From a bacterium (GTDB taxonomy: Bacteria; Patescibacteriota; Patescibacteriia; S139-126; S139-133), in assembly GCA_030429785.1 (NCBI GenBank), contig JAUIEQ010000032.1, positions 1 through 8,290 on the forward strand: a stretch of 8,290 bases of DNA. The letters run 5' to 3'. Position 1 is the first letter of the stretch. Each line of letters begins with the position of its first letter. Under the pieces are notes generated by a model, which saw only the letters and a program-made list of their open reading frames with translations, was not told the DNA's origin and did not search any database. A program made the position numbers and the translations under genes. Below are positions 1-5,443 of this stretch, in pieces.

Positions 1-364
1 TTGGTTATAGCAAACTATGTTGTGAGTTAGCTACCGTGTCCAAGATAACGTTGAGTAGTGTCAGTACTCGTATGAGCAAGGTAGCGAGCTCGTTTGCTAC
101 GTCTGGGAAAAATATTCTTAATACCCCGAGGGTCATCACTAGAAGCGCGACCCTCTGCAGAACTCCAAACATAGGTCGATGGTGTTAGTGATTAGCTCCG
201 GGGGCAGGCGAGCTGCTGGCGACGAACCCAGATCTCTTGTTCATATGTGTAGAACAACCTGTTAATTCCCCAGGGGGTAGCAGCTTTTTGTGCAAAAAAC
301 AGCCACACCCTGAAGGCATAACTGCTTGTAAAAGATCGGTCACTCTTTAACTGTAATATTCTTG
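1..364 (-). ncRNA. Gene-free structured region, candidate unidentified RNA or leader
   Basis: No credible protein gene lies here on either strand. The stretch is locally much richer in G and C than the rest (36 of 60 bases at 181-240). It contains several stem-loops: 53-57 with 65-69; 81-88 with 93-100 (loop CTCG, two G-T wobbles); 128-134 with 149-155 (perfect, GAGGGTC/GACCCTC); 237-242 with 252-257 (perfect, TTGTTC/GAACAA); and 271-312 (CAGGG/CCCTG closing a long imperfect helix). A consensus promoter at 371-398 points leftward into it, so a minus-strand transcript starting near 364 is inferred. I could not match it to tmRNA, RNase P RNA, SRP RNA, 6S RNA or a common riboswitch. It could be a free RNA or the 5' leader of a gene or rRNA operon left of the window. 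That an RNA exists is an inference; the stems and promoter are seen. Confidence 0.4.
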
Positions 365-370
365 TTGCGT

Positions 371-398
371 AGTATACCGCATAGCGTCACATTGTCAA
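371..398 (-). promoter_or_regulatory. Leftward sigma-70-type promoter
   Basis: Read on the minus strand, TTGACA (393-398) is followed after 16 bases by TATACT (371-376). This is a perfect -35 and a 5 of 6 -10. Transcription would start near 364 and run into the structured, gene-free stretch 1-364. It overlaps the rightward promoter of the 168-aa gene almost base for base at the -35. Confidence 0.65.
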
Positions 399-420
399 GC
401 CAACGTCTCCATAGTATACT
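392..420 (+). promoter_or_regulatory. Rightward sigma-70-type promoter of the 168-aa gene
   Basis: TTGTCA (392-397), a 17-base spacer, then TATACT (415-420). A start near 427 would leave only about 15 nt before the ATG at 442, with no Shine-Dalgarno sequence. The -35 shares five bases with the opposing -35 at 393-398, and the two -10 boxes are inverted copies (AGTATAC at 371-377, GTATACT at 414-420). Confidence 0.65.
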
Positions 421-441
421 GTGAGAGTAACAATATGATAT

Positions 442-948
442 ATGCCAATTGATTTATTAGAACAACCAACAGATTATGGCGCGGTGCTGTACCAGTGGGA
501 TTTTGCAGAATTTGAGCATCATGAGCGCGGTGTTGTGTGGTATGTAGTTGCTGCACTTGCAGCTATCGGACTGGTGGTTTATGCGTTGGTGACAGCAAAT
601 ATTTTGTTTGCTGTTATTGTGATTTTGGTTGCGGTGCTGATTGTGTACATTCAGCGACGCGAGCCACGTGAAATGACTATCAAAGTAACTCAAGAGGGGG
701 TTGTGATTGAGAATCGGTTGTATCCTTTTGAAGATATTAAATCATTTTGGATCGCATACGAAATACCAGATGTACATAATATATATTTTGAATTCAAGTC
801 AGTATCTATTCCGCGTTTGAGCGTTCCGTATGATGTATCAGTTGATCCAAATGAGTTACGTCGTTACTTATTGCAATATGTGCCAGAGAATCAAGAACGT
901 GAAGGTCGTCCGATTTCAGAATTGCTGGCAAAGCTGTTAAAGTTATAG
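442..948 (+). CDS. Two-helix membrane protein with PH-like C-terminal part
   Basis: 168-residue protein. An N-terminal segment of about 30 residues, rich in acidic and aromatic residues, precedes two hydrophobic helices at about 31-50 and 54-70, separated by a short TAN turn. The basic QRREPRE that follows suggests a cytoplasmic continuation. Residues about 75-150 alternate strand-like segments (MTIKVTQEGVVIENRLYPFE, then IKSFWIAYE, then IYFEFKS) and end in a helix (ELRRYLLQYVPE). This layout resembles the bacterial PH-like domain proteins common in Patescibacteria; assignment is by pattern only and the function is unknown. The ATG at 442 is chosen because the promoter at 392-420 lies just upstream; an ATG at 435 is out of frame. 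No ribosome-binding site is visible. It is likely monocistronic, since its nearest plus-strand neighbour is a tRNA gene with its own promoter-like sequence. Confidence 0.8.
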   Translation: MPIDLLEQPTDYGAVLYQWDFAEFEHHERGVVWYVVAALAAIGLVVYALVTANILFAVIVILVAVLIVYIQRREPREMTIKVTQEGVVIENRLYPFEDIKSFWIAYEIPDVHNIYFEFKSVSIPRLSVPYDVSVDPNELRRYLLQYVPENQEREGRPISELLAKLLKL

Positions 949-970
949 AAATTCGATGCACGTGATGGTA

Positions 971-999
971 TTGAAAAAAAATATATAATGTGGTATTAA
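971..999 (+). promoter_or_regulatory. Probable promoter of the tRNA-Arg gene
   Basis: TTGAAA (971-976), 17 bases, then TATTAA (994-999), preceded by TGG, which gives an extended -10. A perfect TATAAT at 984-989 is an alternative -10 but lacks a good -35. Either gives a start near 996-1006 and a pre-tRNA leader of about 45-55 nt that would include the hairpin at 1004-1025. Confidence 0.45.
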
Positions 1000-1003
1000 T
1001 ACT

Positions 1004-1025
1004 AAGCCGCTCCTTCGGGCGGTTT
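1004..1025 (+). terminator. GC-rich hairpin between the 168-aa gene and tRNA-Arg
   Basis: AAGCCGC (1004-1010) pairs with GCGGTTT (1019-1025), with one G-T wobble, and the loop side can add further pairs. The tail is TTTCTATAG, a weak T-run. It may terminate the 168-aa gene, or it may be a leader hairpin at the 5' end of the pre-tRNA, since the inferred tRNA start falls at its base. Confidence 0.4.
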
Positions 1026-1049
1026 CTATAGTAGTTGCAACAAATTGTT

Positions 1050-1124
1050 GTCCTCGTAGTTCAATGGATAGAATACGGGCTTGCGGAGCCTGCGATCCAG
1101 GTTCGAATCCTGGCGAGGACACCA
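1050..1124 (+). tRNA. tRNA-Arg, anticodon GCG, CCA encoded
   Basis: A full cloverleaf can be drawn. The acceptor stem is GTCCTCG (1050-1056) with CGAGGAC (1114-1120). The D stem is GTTC/GAAT with A20 in the D loop. The anticodon stem is CGGGC (1076-1080) with GCCTG (1088-1092), around the loop TTGCGGA. The variable loop has 4 nt. The T stem is CCAGG/CCTGG with loop TTCGAAT. The discriminator base is A1121 and CCA is encoded at 1122-1124. A15 and U48 can form a Levitt pair. Loop positions 34-36 are GCG (1083-1085), reading arginine CGC and CGU. A20 and C35 are known arginine identity elements. Most bacteria use an ACG anticodon (modified to ICG) for this box, so GCG is unusual. A terminator follows at 1151-1174. 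Confidence 0.95.
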
Positions 1125-1150
1125 TGAATATTGTAGTTACTCAGAATGAG

Positions 1151-1174
1151 CAATGCAGTACGCGTTGTTTTTTT
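1151..1174 (+). terminator. Rho-independent terminator after tRNA-Arg
   Basis: CAATGC (1151-1156) pairs with GCGTTG (1162-1167), with one wobble, around the 5-nt loop AGTAC. Seven T follow at 1168-1174. It lies 26 bp past the tRNA 3' end. Confidence 0.65.
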
Positions 1175-1202
1175 GAATAAAAAGACCTACAGCGTAGGTC
1201 TT
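1171..1202 (-). terminator. Rho-independent terminator of the DksA/TraR gene
   Basis: AAGACCTAC (1182-1190) and GTAGGTCTT (1194-1202) form a perfect 9-bp stem with the 3-nt loop AGC. On the minus strand it is followed by TTTATTC, continuing the TT of the stem. It lies 8 bp past the stop codon of the minus-strand gene and abuts the tRNA terminator head to head. Confidence 0.8.
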
Positions 1203-1210
1203 GAGAGAGG

Positions 1211-1615
1211 TTAGCGGCGTGCACCAGAATAGATTCTTGATTGCTGATTACCTTTTTCTTTGCAGGTGCGACATTCTTTTGCAACAGGTACGATCATCAA
1301 ACGTTCGCGTGGGATGGTTTTTGCACAGTGGCCACAAACGCCGTAGTTCCCGTTTGCTATTCGTGTCAGTGCATGTTCTATTTTTTGCAAATACTTGCTT
1401 AGAACAGTAACTTGGTTAGCAATTTTTGAGAGCTCCATGGCATCAGTACCGTTCTCTGCCATGTGATTATGGTTGATATGGTGGTCTCCTGGGTCAGCCA
1501 AGCTTTCTTTAAATTTGCTGATTTCAGCTCTTGTTTCATCTCGAGCCTTGAGCAGTAGCTGCTTGAAAGCATTGAGATCCGTGGCTGTGTAGGTGCTTTT
1601 GTTTTGCTGATTCAT
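1211..1615 (-). CDS. DksA/TraR-family C4 zinc-finger protein
   Basis: 134-residue protein of the DksA/TraR/YteA family, cytosolic proteins that enter the RNA polymerase secondary channel and modulate initiation, often with ppGpp. An N-terminal helical region (about 12-85) forms the expected coiled coil. The C-terminal zinc finger has C94-x2-C97 and C115-x2-C118 separated by 17 residues, the family spacing, with the typical NGNYGVCGHC and IPRERLMIVP flanks. Near the coiled-coil tip is a histidine-rich stretch (DHHINHNH, 44-51), unlike the acidic tip of E. coli DksA, so regulatory activity cannot be assumed. The start at 1615 is set by a good Shine-Dalgarno (GGAGA, 5 nt upstream). The frame stays open to 1801, but that part overlaps the promoter and leader and is low-complexity. 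It has its own promoter (1760-1788), a long leader and its own terminator, so it can be expressed independently of recG upstream. Confidence 0.9.
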   Translation of the reverse strand: MNQQNKSTYTATDLNAFKQLLLKARDETRAEISKFKESLADPGDHHINHNHMAENGTDAMELSKIANQVTVLSKYLQKIEHALTRIANGNYGVCGHCAKTIPRERLMIVPVAKECRTCKEKGNQQSRIYSGARR

Positions 1616-1683
1616 AAAAATCTCCAGTTGGTTTGTGTTTTTGTCTTTTTGAGAGTTTGTTGGATGGGTTGCTGAATCAGCAT
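1612..1683 (-). CDS. Possible second leader ORF coupled to DksA/TraR start
   Basis: 23 codons. Its ATG overlaps the stop of the 7-codon ORF (TAATG) and its TGA overlaps the DksA/TraR ATG (ATGA). The peptide starts MLIQQPIQQT and is rich in Q, T and K. The stretch is CA-rich and almost free of T, so lack of stops may be fortuitous, and it has no clear Shine-Dalgarno of its own. It could be an unstructured spacer rather than a gene. The double overlap is what makes it worth listing. Confidence 0.2.
   Translation of the reverse strand: MLIQQPIQQTLKKTKTQTNWRFL
1621..1625 (-). promoter_or_regulatory. Ribosome binding site fixing the DksA/TraR start
   Basis: GGAGA on the minus strand, 5 nt before ATG 1615. 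It is one of only two convincing Shine-Dalgarno sequences in the window, and it rules out the longer reading to 1801 as the main product. Confidence 0.75.
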
Positions 1684-1706
1684 TAGGATGAATCAAGTAG
1701 GGACAT
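1683..1706 (-). CDS. Possible leader peptide MSLLDSS
   Basis: A 7-residue ORF in the DksA/TraR leader, preceded by GGAG at 7-nt spacing (minus-strand GGAGACGAAGCATG). This ribosome-binding site is as good as that of the main gene. The peptide has no run of one amino acid of the kind expected for classic attenuation. It may be a translated upstream ORF, or a chance ATG near a purine run. Confidence 0.3.
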   Translation of the reverse strand: MSLLDSS

Positions 1707-1731
1707 GCTTCGTCTCCGTCGGTTAAGGGTT

Positions 1732-1746
1732 GATTGTTAAAGAGTG
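1732..1746 (-). promoter_or_regulatory. boxA-like element in the DksA/TraR leader
   Basis: Minus-strand CACTCTTTAACAATC lies about 7 nt after the inferred transcription start (near 1753). It closely resembles the E. coli rRNA boxA (TGCTCTTTAACAAT), differing at the first two bases. BoxA RNA binds NusB/NusE and promotes antitermination. The function here is inferred from the match alone. Confidence 0.4.
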
Positions 1747-1759
1747 TGGATATGGAGCA

Positions 1760-1788
1760 ATAGTAAAAAATCACTGCGTTTTTGTCAA
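1760..1788 (-). promoter_or_regulatory. Promoter of the DksA/TraR gene
   Basis: On the minus strand, TTGACA (1783-1788), a 17-base spacer, then TACTAT (1760-1765). This is a perfect -35, ideal spacing and a near-consensus -10. The inferred start near 1753 gives a leader of about 138 nt. It lies 40 bp past the recG stop. Confidence 0.75.
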
Positions 1789-1828
1789 TAACAGCTAACA
1801 TGTAGTGCTGATTGAGGCGAGGTTGTTG

Positions 1829-3910
1829 TTATTCAAAATGCATTTGACCAACTCTGCTAGCTAGTTGGCTTGCTAGTAGCGGGTTATTGGTTAGCTGAGG
1901 ATCTGCTTGTAAGAGTGTCTCAGCTGCTTCTTTGGCAGATTCTATACTCTGTACATCGCTTAGTGATGCAATTGCTAGTTCTGGAAGTCCAGATTGTCGG
2001 TAGCCATACACATCGCCAGGACCGCGGAGTTTAAGATCTGTTTCAGCAAGTTCAAACCCGTTGTTGGTAGCGACTAGTGCTTGTAGACGATCGTTGGTTG
2101 GGCGTGTATTTTCTGATGTGAAGAGGTAGCAGTAGGATTGTTTGTCAGATCGACCAACTCGTCCACGGAATTGATGTAGCTGAGCAAGACCGAATCGTTC
2201 CGCAGCTTCAATAATCATAATCGTTGCATCAGGAATATCAACACCAACTTCAACTACTGCAGTTGCAACAAGCATATCTAATTGCTTGTTGCGAAAGTCT
2301 GCCATGACTTGTTCTTTATCAGCTTTTTTGAGTTTGCCATGGACCATGCCGATGCGCAGGTCAGGGAAAATGTTGGTTGATAGGTTGTTGAGTTCAGTGG
2401 TGACTGATTTGACACCGAGTTTATCACTTTCTTCAACCAGTGGGCAAATCACAAACGCTTGGTTGCCCTTGGCAATCTCAGTCCGAATAGCTTGGTATGC
2501 GCGAGCTCGGTTTGATTTGTGGATGAGTTTTGTGATGATTGGTTTGCGGTTGGTTGGTTTTTCTTTGAGAACTGAAATTGATAAGTCGCCATACATTGTC
2601 AGTGCAAGTGATCGGGGAATAGGAGTTGCGGTCATTGATAGAAAGTGTGGTATGAGATCAGGGGTCATGTCTTTGAGCTGCCTGCGTTGATTGACGCCAA
2701 AACGATGTTGTTCATCAACCACAACCAAGGCAAGATTGTTGTAGATAAGATTATGTTGTAGCACCGCGTGCGTGCCAATAATGAGTTGGACCGAACCGTT
2801 GGCAATTGCTTGCTCAAGATCTTTTTTGGGAATTTGTTCGCGGTTATTTTTGTATGCGAGCTCAGTAGTGGTTCTGGTAAGCATTGCAATAGTGCATTCA
2901 GTAGTTGCGAACAACTCGACAAATGAGTCGTAATGTTGTTTGGCGAGAATATCTGTTGGAGCAAGTAGCACAGACTGCAATCGCGTAATACATGTGTTCA
3001 AAATAGCCAGTGCTGCGACAACTGTTTTTCCAGATCCGACATCACCCTGCAATAATCGGTTCATTGGATTGCCTTTACTAAGGTCTGAAATGATTGTCCA
3101 TGCAGCTTTTTTTTGACTTGCAGTTAATGTAAACGGCAGCGCATCAACAAATGTTTTGGTTGCTGCTGTGTCGAATGTAATCTTGGGTGCTTGGACAGTG
3201 GTTAGTTGGGTTTTGGCTGACTCAACTGCAAGCATGATCAAAAACAGCTCATCAAATTTGAGTCGATGTCGAGCACGTTCTAGGTCGGTCATGTTCTCAG
3301 GATAGTGTATGTGCTCAAGAGCAGTAGCAAGGTCGATAAGGTTGTAGCGCTGACGAATATTTTTGGGTACGTAATCTTCTATACTACTCGTGAGTGGCAG
3401 AACTTGTTTGATCAAAAAGCGTAATTGTTTTTGGGTAAGACCAGCAGTGAGGTGGTAGTGCGGGACAATGCGACCAGTATGCATTGTATCTGATGTTGTA
3501 GTGGTTTTCTCATAGTTTGGGTTGGTTAGTTGTAGCTCACCATTGCGGCCTTGTTTAACTTCACCTGAGAGAAACAGCAGGTCATGCTCGCGCAACGTTG
3601 TACTGATGTATGGTTGGTTGAACCATACGAGCTGCAGTTGTCCAGTGTCATCAGCAACGACAACTTCAGTAAGTGTCATTTTGCGATTACGAAGCGGACG
3701 TTTTTTGATTGACTGAACAGTTGCTTGGACAGTGACATGCATACCAACTGCAAGTTGATCAATTGTGTACATCGTAGACAGATCTTCGTGTTTTCTGGGA
3801 ATGTTCCATAACAGATCTGCGGCAGTCCGAATATCGAACCGTCGTAAACGAGATGCTGTTGTAGCACCAACACGTGTTAGTTGTTGAATTGGAGTAGTAA
3901 GGCTGATCAT
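1829..3910 (-). CDS. recG: ATP-dependent DNA helicase RecG
   Basis: RecG remodels stalled replication forks and branch-migrates Holliday junctions. From the ATG at 3910 the protein has 693 residues, the family's usual length. Visible in order: an N-terminal helix-hairpin-helix-like start (LTRVGATTASRLRRFDI); the OB-fold wedge domain (about 50-130) that splits the fork; Walker A GDVGSGKT (about 289-296); motif Ia LLAPTDILAKQH; the DEQH box DEQHRFG (about 399-405); motif III SMTATPIPRS (about 425-434); motif V ATAVVEVGVDIP; motif VI HQFRGRVGRS; and the TRG-type element RGPGDVYGYRQSG near 629-641. It appears complete. The frame continues upstream to an ATG at 3949 and a TTG at 3976. None of the three starts has a Shine-Dalgarno, and family alignment favours 3910. 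It follows the 107-aa gene on the same strand with 96 bp between, so the two may be cotranscribed. Confidence 0.95.
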   Translation of the reverse strand: MISLTTPIQQLTRVGATTASRLRRFDIRTAADLLWNIPRKHEDLSTMYTIDQLAVGMHVTVQATVQSIKKRPLRNRKMTLTEVVVADDTGQLQLVWFNQPYISTTLREHDLLFLSGEVKQGRNGELQLTNPNYEKTTTTSDTMHTGRIVPHYHLTAGLTQKQLRFLIKQVLPLTSSIEDYVPKNIRQRYNLIDLATALEHIHYPENMTDLERARHRLKFDELFLIMLAVESAKTQLTTVQAPKITFDTAATKTFVDALPFTLTASQKKAAWTIISDLSKGNPMNRLLQGDVGSGKTVVAALAILNTCITRLQSVLLAPTDILAKQHYDSFVELFATTECTIAMLTRTTTELAYKNNREQIPKKDLEQAIANGSVQLIIGTHAVLQHNLIYNNLALVVVDEQHRFGVNQRRQLKDMTPDLIPHFLSMTATPIPRSLALTMYGDLSISVLKEKPTNRKPIITKLIHKSNRARAYQAIRTEIAKGNQAFVICPLVEESDKLGVKSVTTELNNLSTNIFPDLRIGMVHGKLKKADKEQVMADFRNKQLDMLVATAVVEVGVDIPDATIMIIEAAERFGLAQLHQFRGRVGRSDKQSYCYLFTSENTRPTNDRLQALVATNNGFELAETDLKLRGPGDVYGYRQSGLPELAIASLSDVQSIESAKEAAETLLQADPQLTNNPLLASQLASRVGQMHFE

Positions 3911-4006
3911 TGACGGTAGGTAGGTGATGCGGTGGTTTTGACTAACCATAAGCACGGATACTGAGTATGCATACAAGTTCTCAAGCGGAGGTAGGTATGT
4001 GTTGCG

Positions 4007-4330
4007 TCATAATGCATCAATGATGTTCTTGAAATCTTTCATATCTGCTTCACTGATTTCGTTTTTTTTGTACAGTTTATAGACGTCTTCTTTCATGTAG
4101 CGCTTGGTATATGAGCTAAAGCCTGTGCCGGTTGGGAGATTTTTGGCTCGTTTGGCAATAATGCGTTCGAGCTTATCAAGCCCTTCGTATGATACATTGC
4201 CCAGTGTTGCGTGCATGGAGCGTTTGGCATCTCGCAGTATTTCATGTAGTGAGTCTTGGCCGTAATTTTGTTTGAACGCACTGCCGGTCTTGACTGGTTT
4301 TTTGGAAAAAATGTTTTGAAAAAGTCCCAT
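4007..4330 (-). CDS. Hypothetical 107-aa protein upstream of recG
   Basis: I do not recognise this protein. It is 107 residues, has no membrane segment or cysteine, and is strongly basic and probably helical. The N-terminus MGLFQNIFSKKPVKTG is followed by an amphipathic stretch (about 26-60) and a lysine/tyrosine-rich part (YTKRYMKEDVYKLYKKNEI, about 74-92). It ends in a short acidic helix (SEADMKDFKNIIDAL). The last part resembles a generic helix-turn-helix fold but no family signature is clear. The reading frame is intact with an ATG at 4330, codon use is like its neighbours, and it sits between htpX and recG on the same strand, all supporting a real gene. No Shine-Dalgarno is seen, and a TATACA lies 12 bp before the ATG. 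Confidence 0.75.
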   Translation of the reverse strand: MGLFQNIFSKKPVKTGSAFKQNYGQDSLHEILRDAKRSMHATLGNVSYEGLDKLERIIAKRAKNLPTGTGFSSYTKRYMKEDVYKLYKKNEISEADMKDFKNIIDAL

Positions 4331-4342
4331 GGTTTTGTAAAC

Positions 4343-4382
4343 TGTATAGAGTAAATAACAAGTAGTACGGTTGGTAAGTCAA
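4343..4382 (-). promoter_or_regulatory. Weak candidate promoter for the 107-aa gene and recG
   Basis: On the minus strand, TTGACT (4377-4382) is followed after 16 bases by TGTTAT (4355-4360). A separate TATACA (4343-4348) lies nearer the ATG but has no -35 at proper distance. The two boxes are not a matched pair, so this is low confidence. Confidence 0.25.
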
Positions 4383-4449
4383 GGGTTCAAGTTAGAGGTA
4401 TGGGTTTTTGATGTTACATGCTCTGTGTCCTTACAAACTTTTCACTTTC

Positions 4450-5322
4450 TTAGGTCATGTGCTCAAGTTGTGCAATACGATCTTCGATCGGTGGGTGGGT
4501 GGCAAATAACTTGCTGATATGCTTGCCTGCAAATGGATTGGCAATGCACAGATGTGCGGTAGCTTTGTTGGCTCGCTGTAGTTGGCTGTGCTGGCCGATT
4601 TTTCGTAGTGCATTAGCTAGTCCTTGTGGGTATCGAGTCAGCAGTGCACCTGAGGCATCAGCAAGATATTCTCGTTTTCGTGATACAGCTAGTTGTATCA
4701 GTGTTGCAAAAATAGGGGAAAGGATAGCAAGAATCAGTCCTACAAGCATGATGATATTGCCATTGCTATTTCGATCATTGCGCCCGCCAAACATATTGAA
4801 CCGTAAAAAGAAGTCAGCTAACAACGTTACTGTTCCGACCAGCACAATAACAATTGTCATGACACGAATGTCGTAGTTTTTGATGTGAGCAAGTTCATGC
4901 GCAATAACGCCTTCAAGCTCCTCATTTTCTAGATGTTGTACAATTCCTGTGGTGAGCGCGATCGAAGCATGCTCAGGATCTCTGCCTGTTGCAAAGGCGT
5001 TGAGCCCTGGGTCAGGTATGAGATATACTTTTGGCATTGGCAGACCAGCTGTTATGCAAAGGTTGTCTACTAGACGGTAGATGTACGCATTGTCAGTTTC
5101 TGTGATCGGACCTGTGGCTCCGGCTGATGCCAAGGCTATTTTATCACCAGAAAAATAACTACCAAGTGACATGATGATCGAGACAATCAGAGCAATGACC
5201 AGTCCGCTATAACCATATCCTGAATATTGTCCAATAGCATAACCAACAAATAACACCACAACAATAAATAGTGTGATCAAAAAAACGGTTTTTCTTTTGT
5301 TGGCAGTAATTTGGTTGTACAT
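4450..5322 (-). CDS. htpX: HtpX-type M48 membrane metalloprotease
   Basis: Zinc-dependent endopeptidase of the inner membrane that degrades misfolded membrane proteins. From ATG 5322 it has 290 residues. Two N-terminal membrane helices (about 11-32 and 40-57) are followed by the cytoplasmic catalytic part: NAFATG (108-113), the zinc motif HELAH (142-146, catalytic E143), two more hydrophobic helices (about 154-172 and 190-213), the third zinc ligand in SRKREYLADASGA (E218), and the C-terminal THPPIEDRI. All key residues are present. The start MYNQITANKRKT matches typical HtpX N-termini; the frame is open to 5403, but the extra 27 residues are not family-like. No Shine-Dalgarno is visible. It lies 121 bp after lemA on the same strand, a frequent pairing in bacteria, and probably shares its transcript. 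No terminator hairpin was found downstream. Confidence 0.94.
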   Translation of the reverse strand: MYNQITANKRKTVFLITLFIVVVLFVGYAIGQYSGYGYSGLVIALIVSIIMSLGSYFSGDKIALASAGATGPITETDNAYIYRLVDNLCITAGLPMPKVYLIPDPGLNAFATGRDPEHASIALTTGIVQHLENEELEGVIAHELAHIKNYDIRVMTIVIVLVGTVTLLADFFLRFNMFGGRNDRNSNGNIIMLVGLILAILSPIFATLIQLAVSRKREYLADASGALLTRYPQGLANALRKIGQHSQLQRANKATAHLCIANPFAGKHISKLFATHPPIEDRIAQLEHMT

Positions 5323-5443
5323 GGTTGTGGTGAATGGATGGTAATTAAGGAGCAAATAATTTGTTTGCAGACGAGGATGTGAGTCGGTTGCATAATGCCT
5401 CAAATGTGATTTTTTCTTACGATGTACTTATTATTAGGCTGGC

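Noticed and set aside
1..240. Possible RNase P RNA, because GACGAACCC at 221-229 resembles part of the conserved 3' core
   Set aside because: The GAGGAAAGTCC core is absent from both strands and no other conserved block aligns.
185..244. Minus-strand 19-codon ORF MNKRSGFVASSSPAPGANH
   Set aside because: It has no ribosome-binding site at proper distance, its ATG sits inside the 237-257 hairpin, and the composition follows the local GC-rich RNA structure rather than a gene.
200..330. Possible tmRNA, because of GCAAAAAACAGCC with a following TAA at 292-321
   Set aside because: No tRNA-like 3' end with TTCGA-type T loop and CCA follows, no matching 5' half precedes, and the would-be tag does not end in the usual small hydrophobic residues.
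943..1125. 60-codon minus-strand reading frame opposite the tRNA
   Set aside because: It is the reverse complement of tRNA-Arg, including the GFEP signature typical of translated tRNA T-arms.
1616..1801. N-terminal extension of the DksA/TraR protein
   Set aside because: The extension covers the -10 and -35 boxes and the leader, is not family-like, and a strong Shine-Dalgarno marks the start at 1615.
2286..2690. 134-codon plus-strand frame inside recG
   Set aside because: It is antisense to the conserved helicase motifs; the recG frame fully explains the sequence.
3987..4023. Plus-strand GGAGG followed by ATG and an 8-codon ORF
   Set aside because: It is antisense to the gap and gene ends between recG and the 107-aa gene, has no promoter, and the purine run is probably chance.
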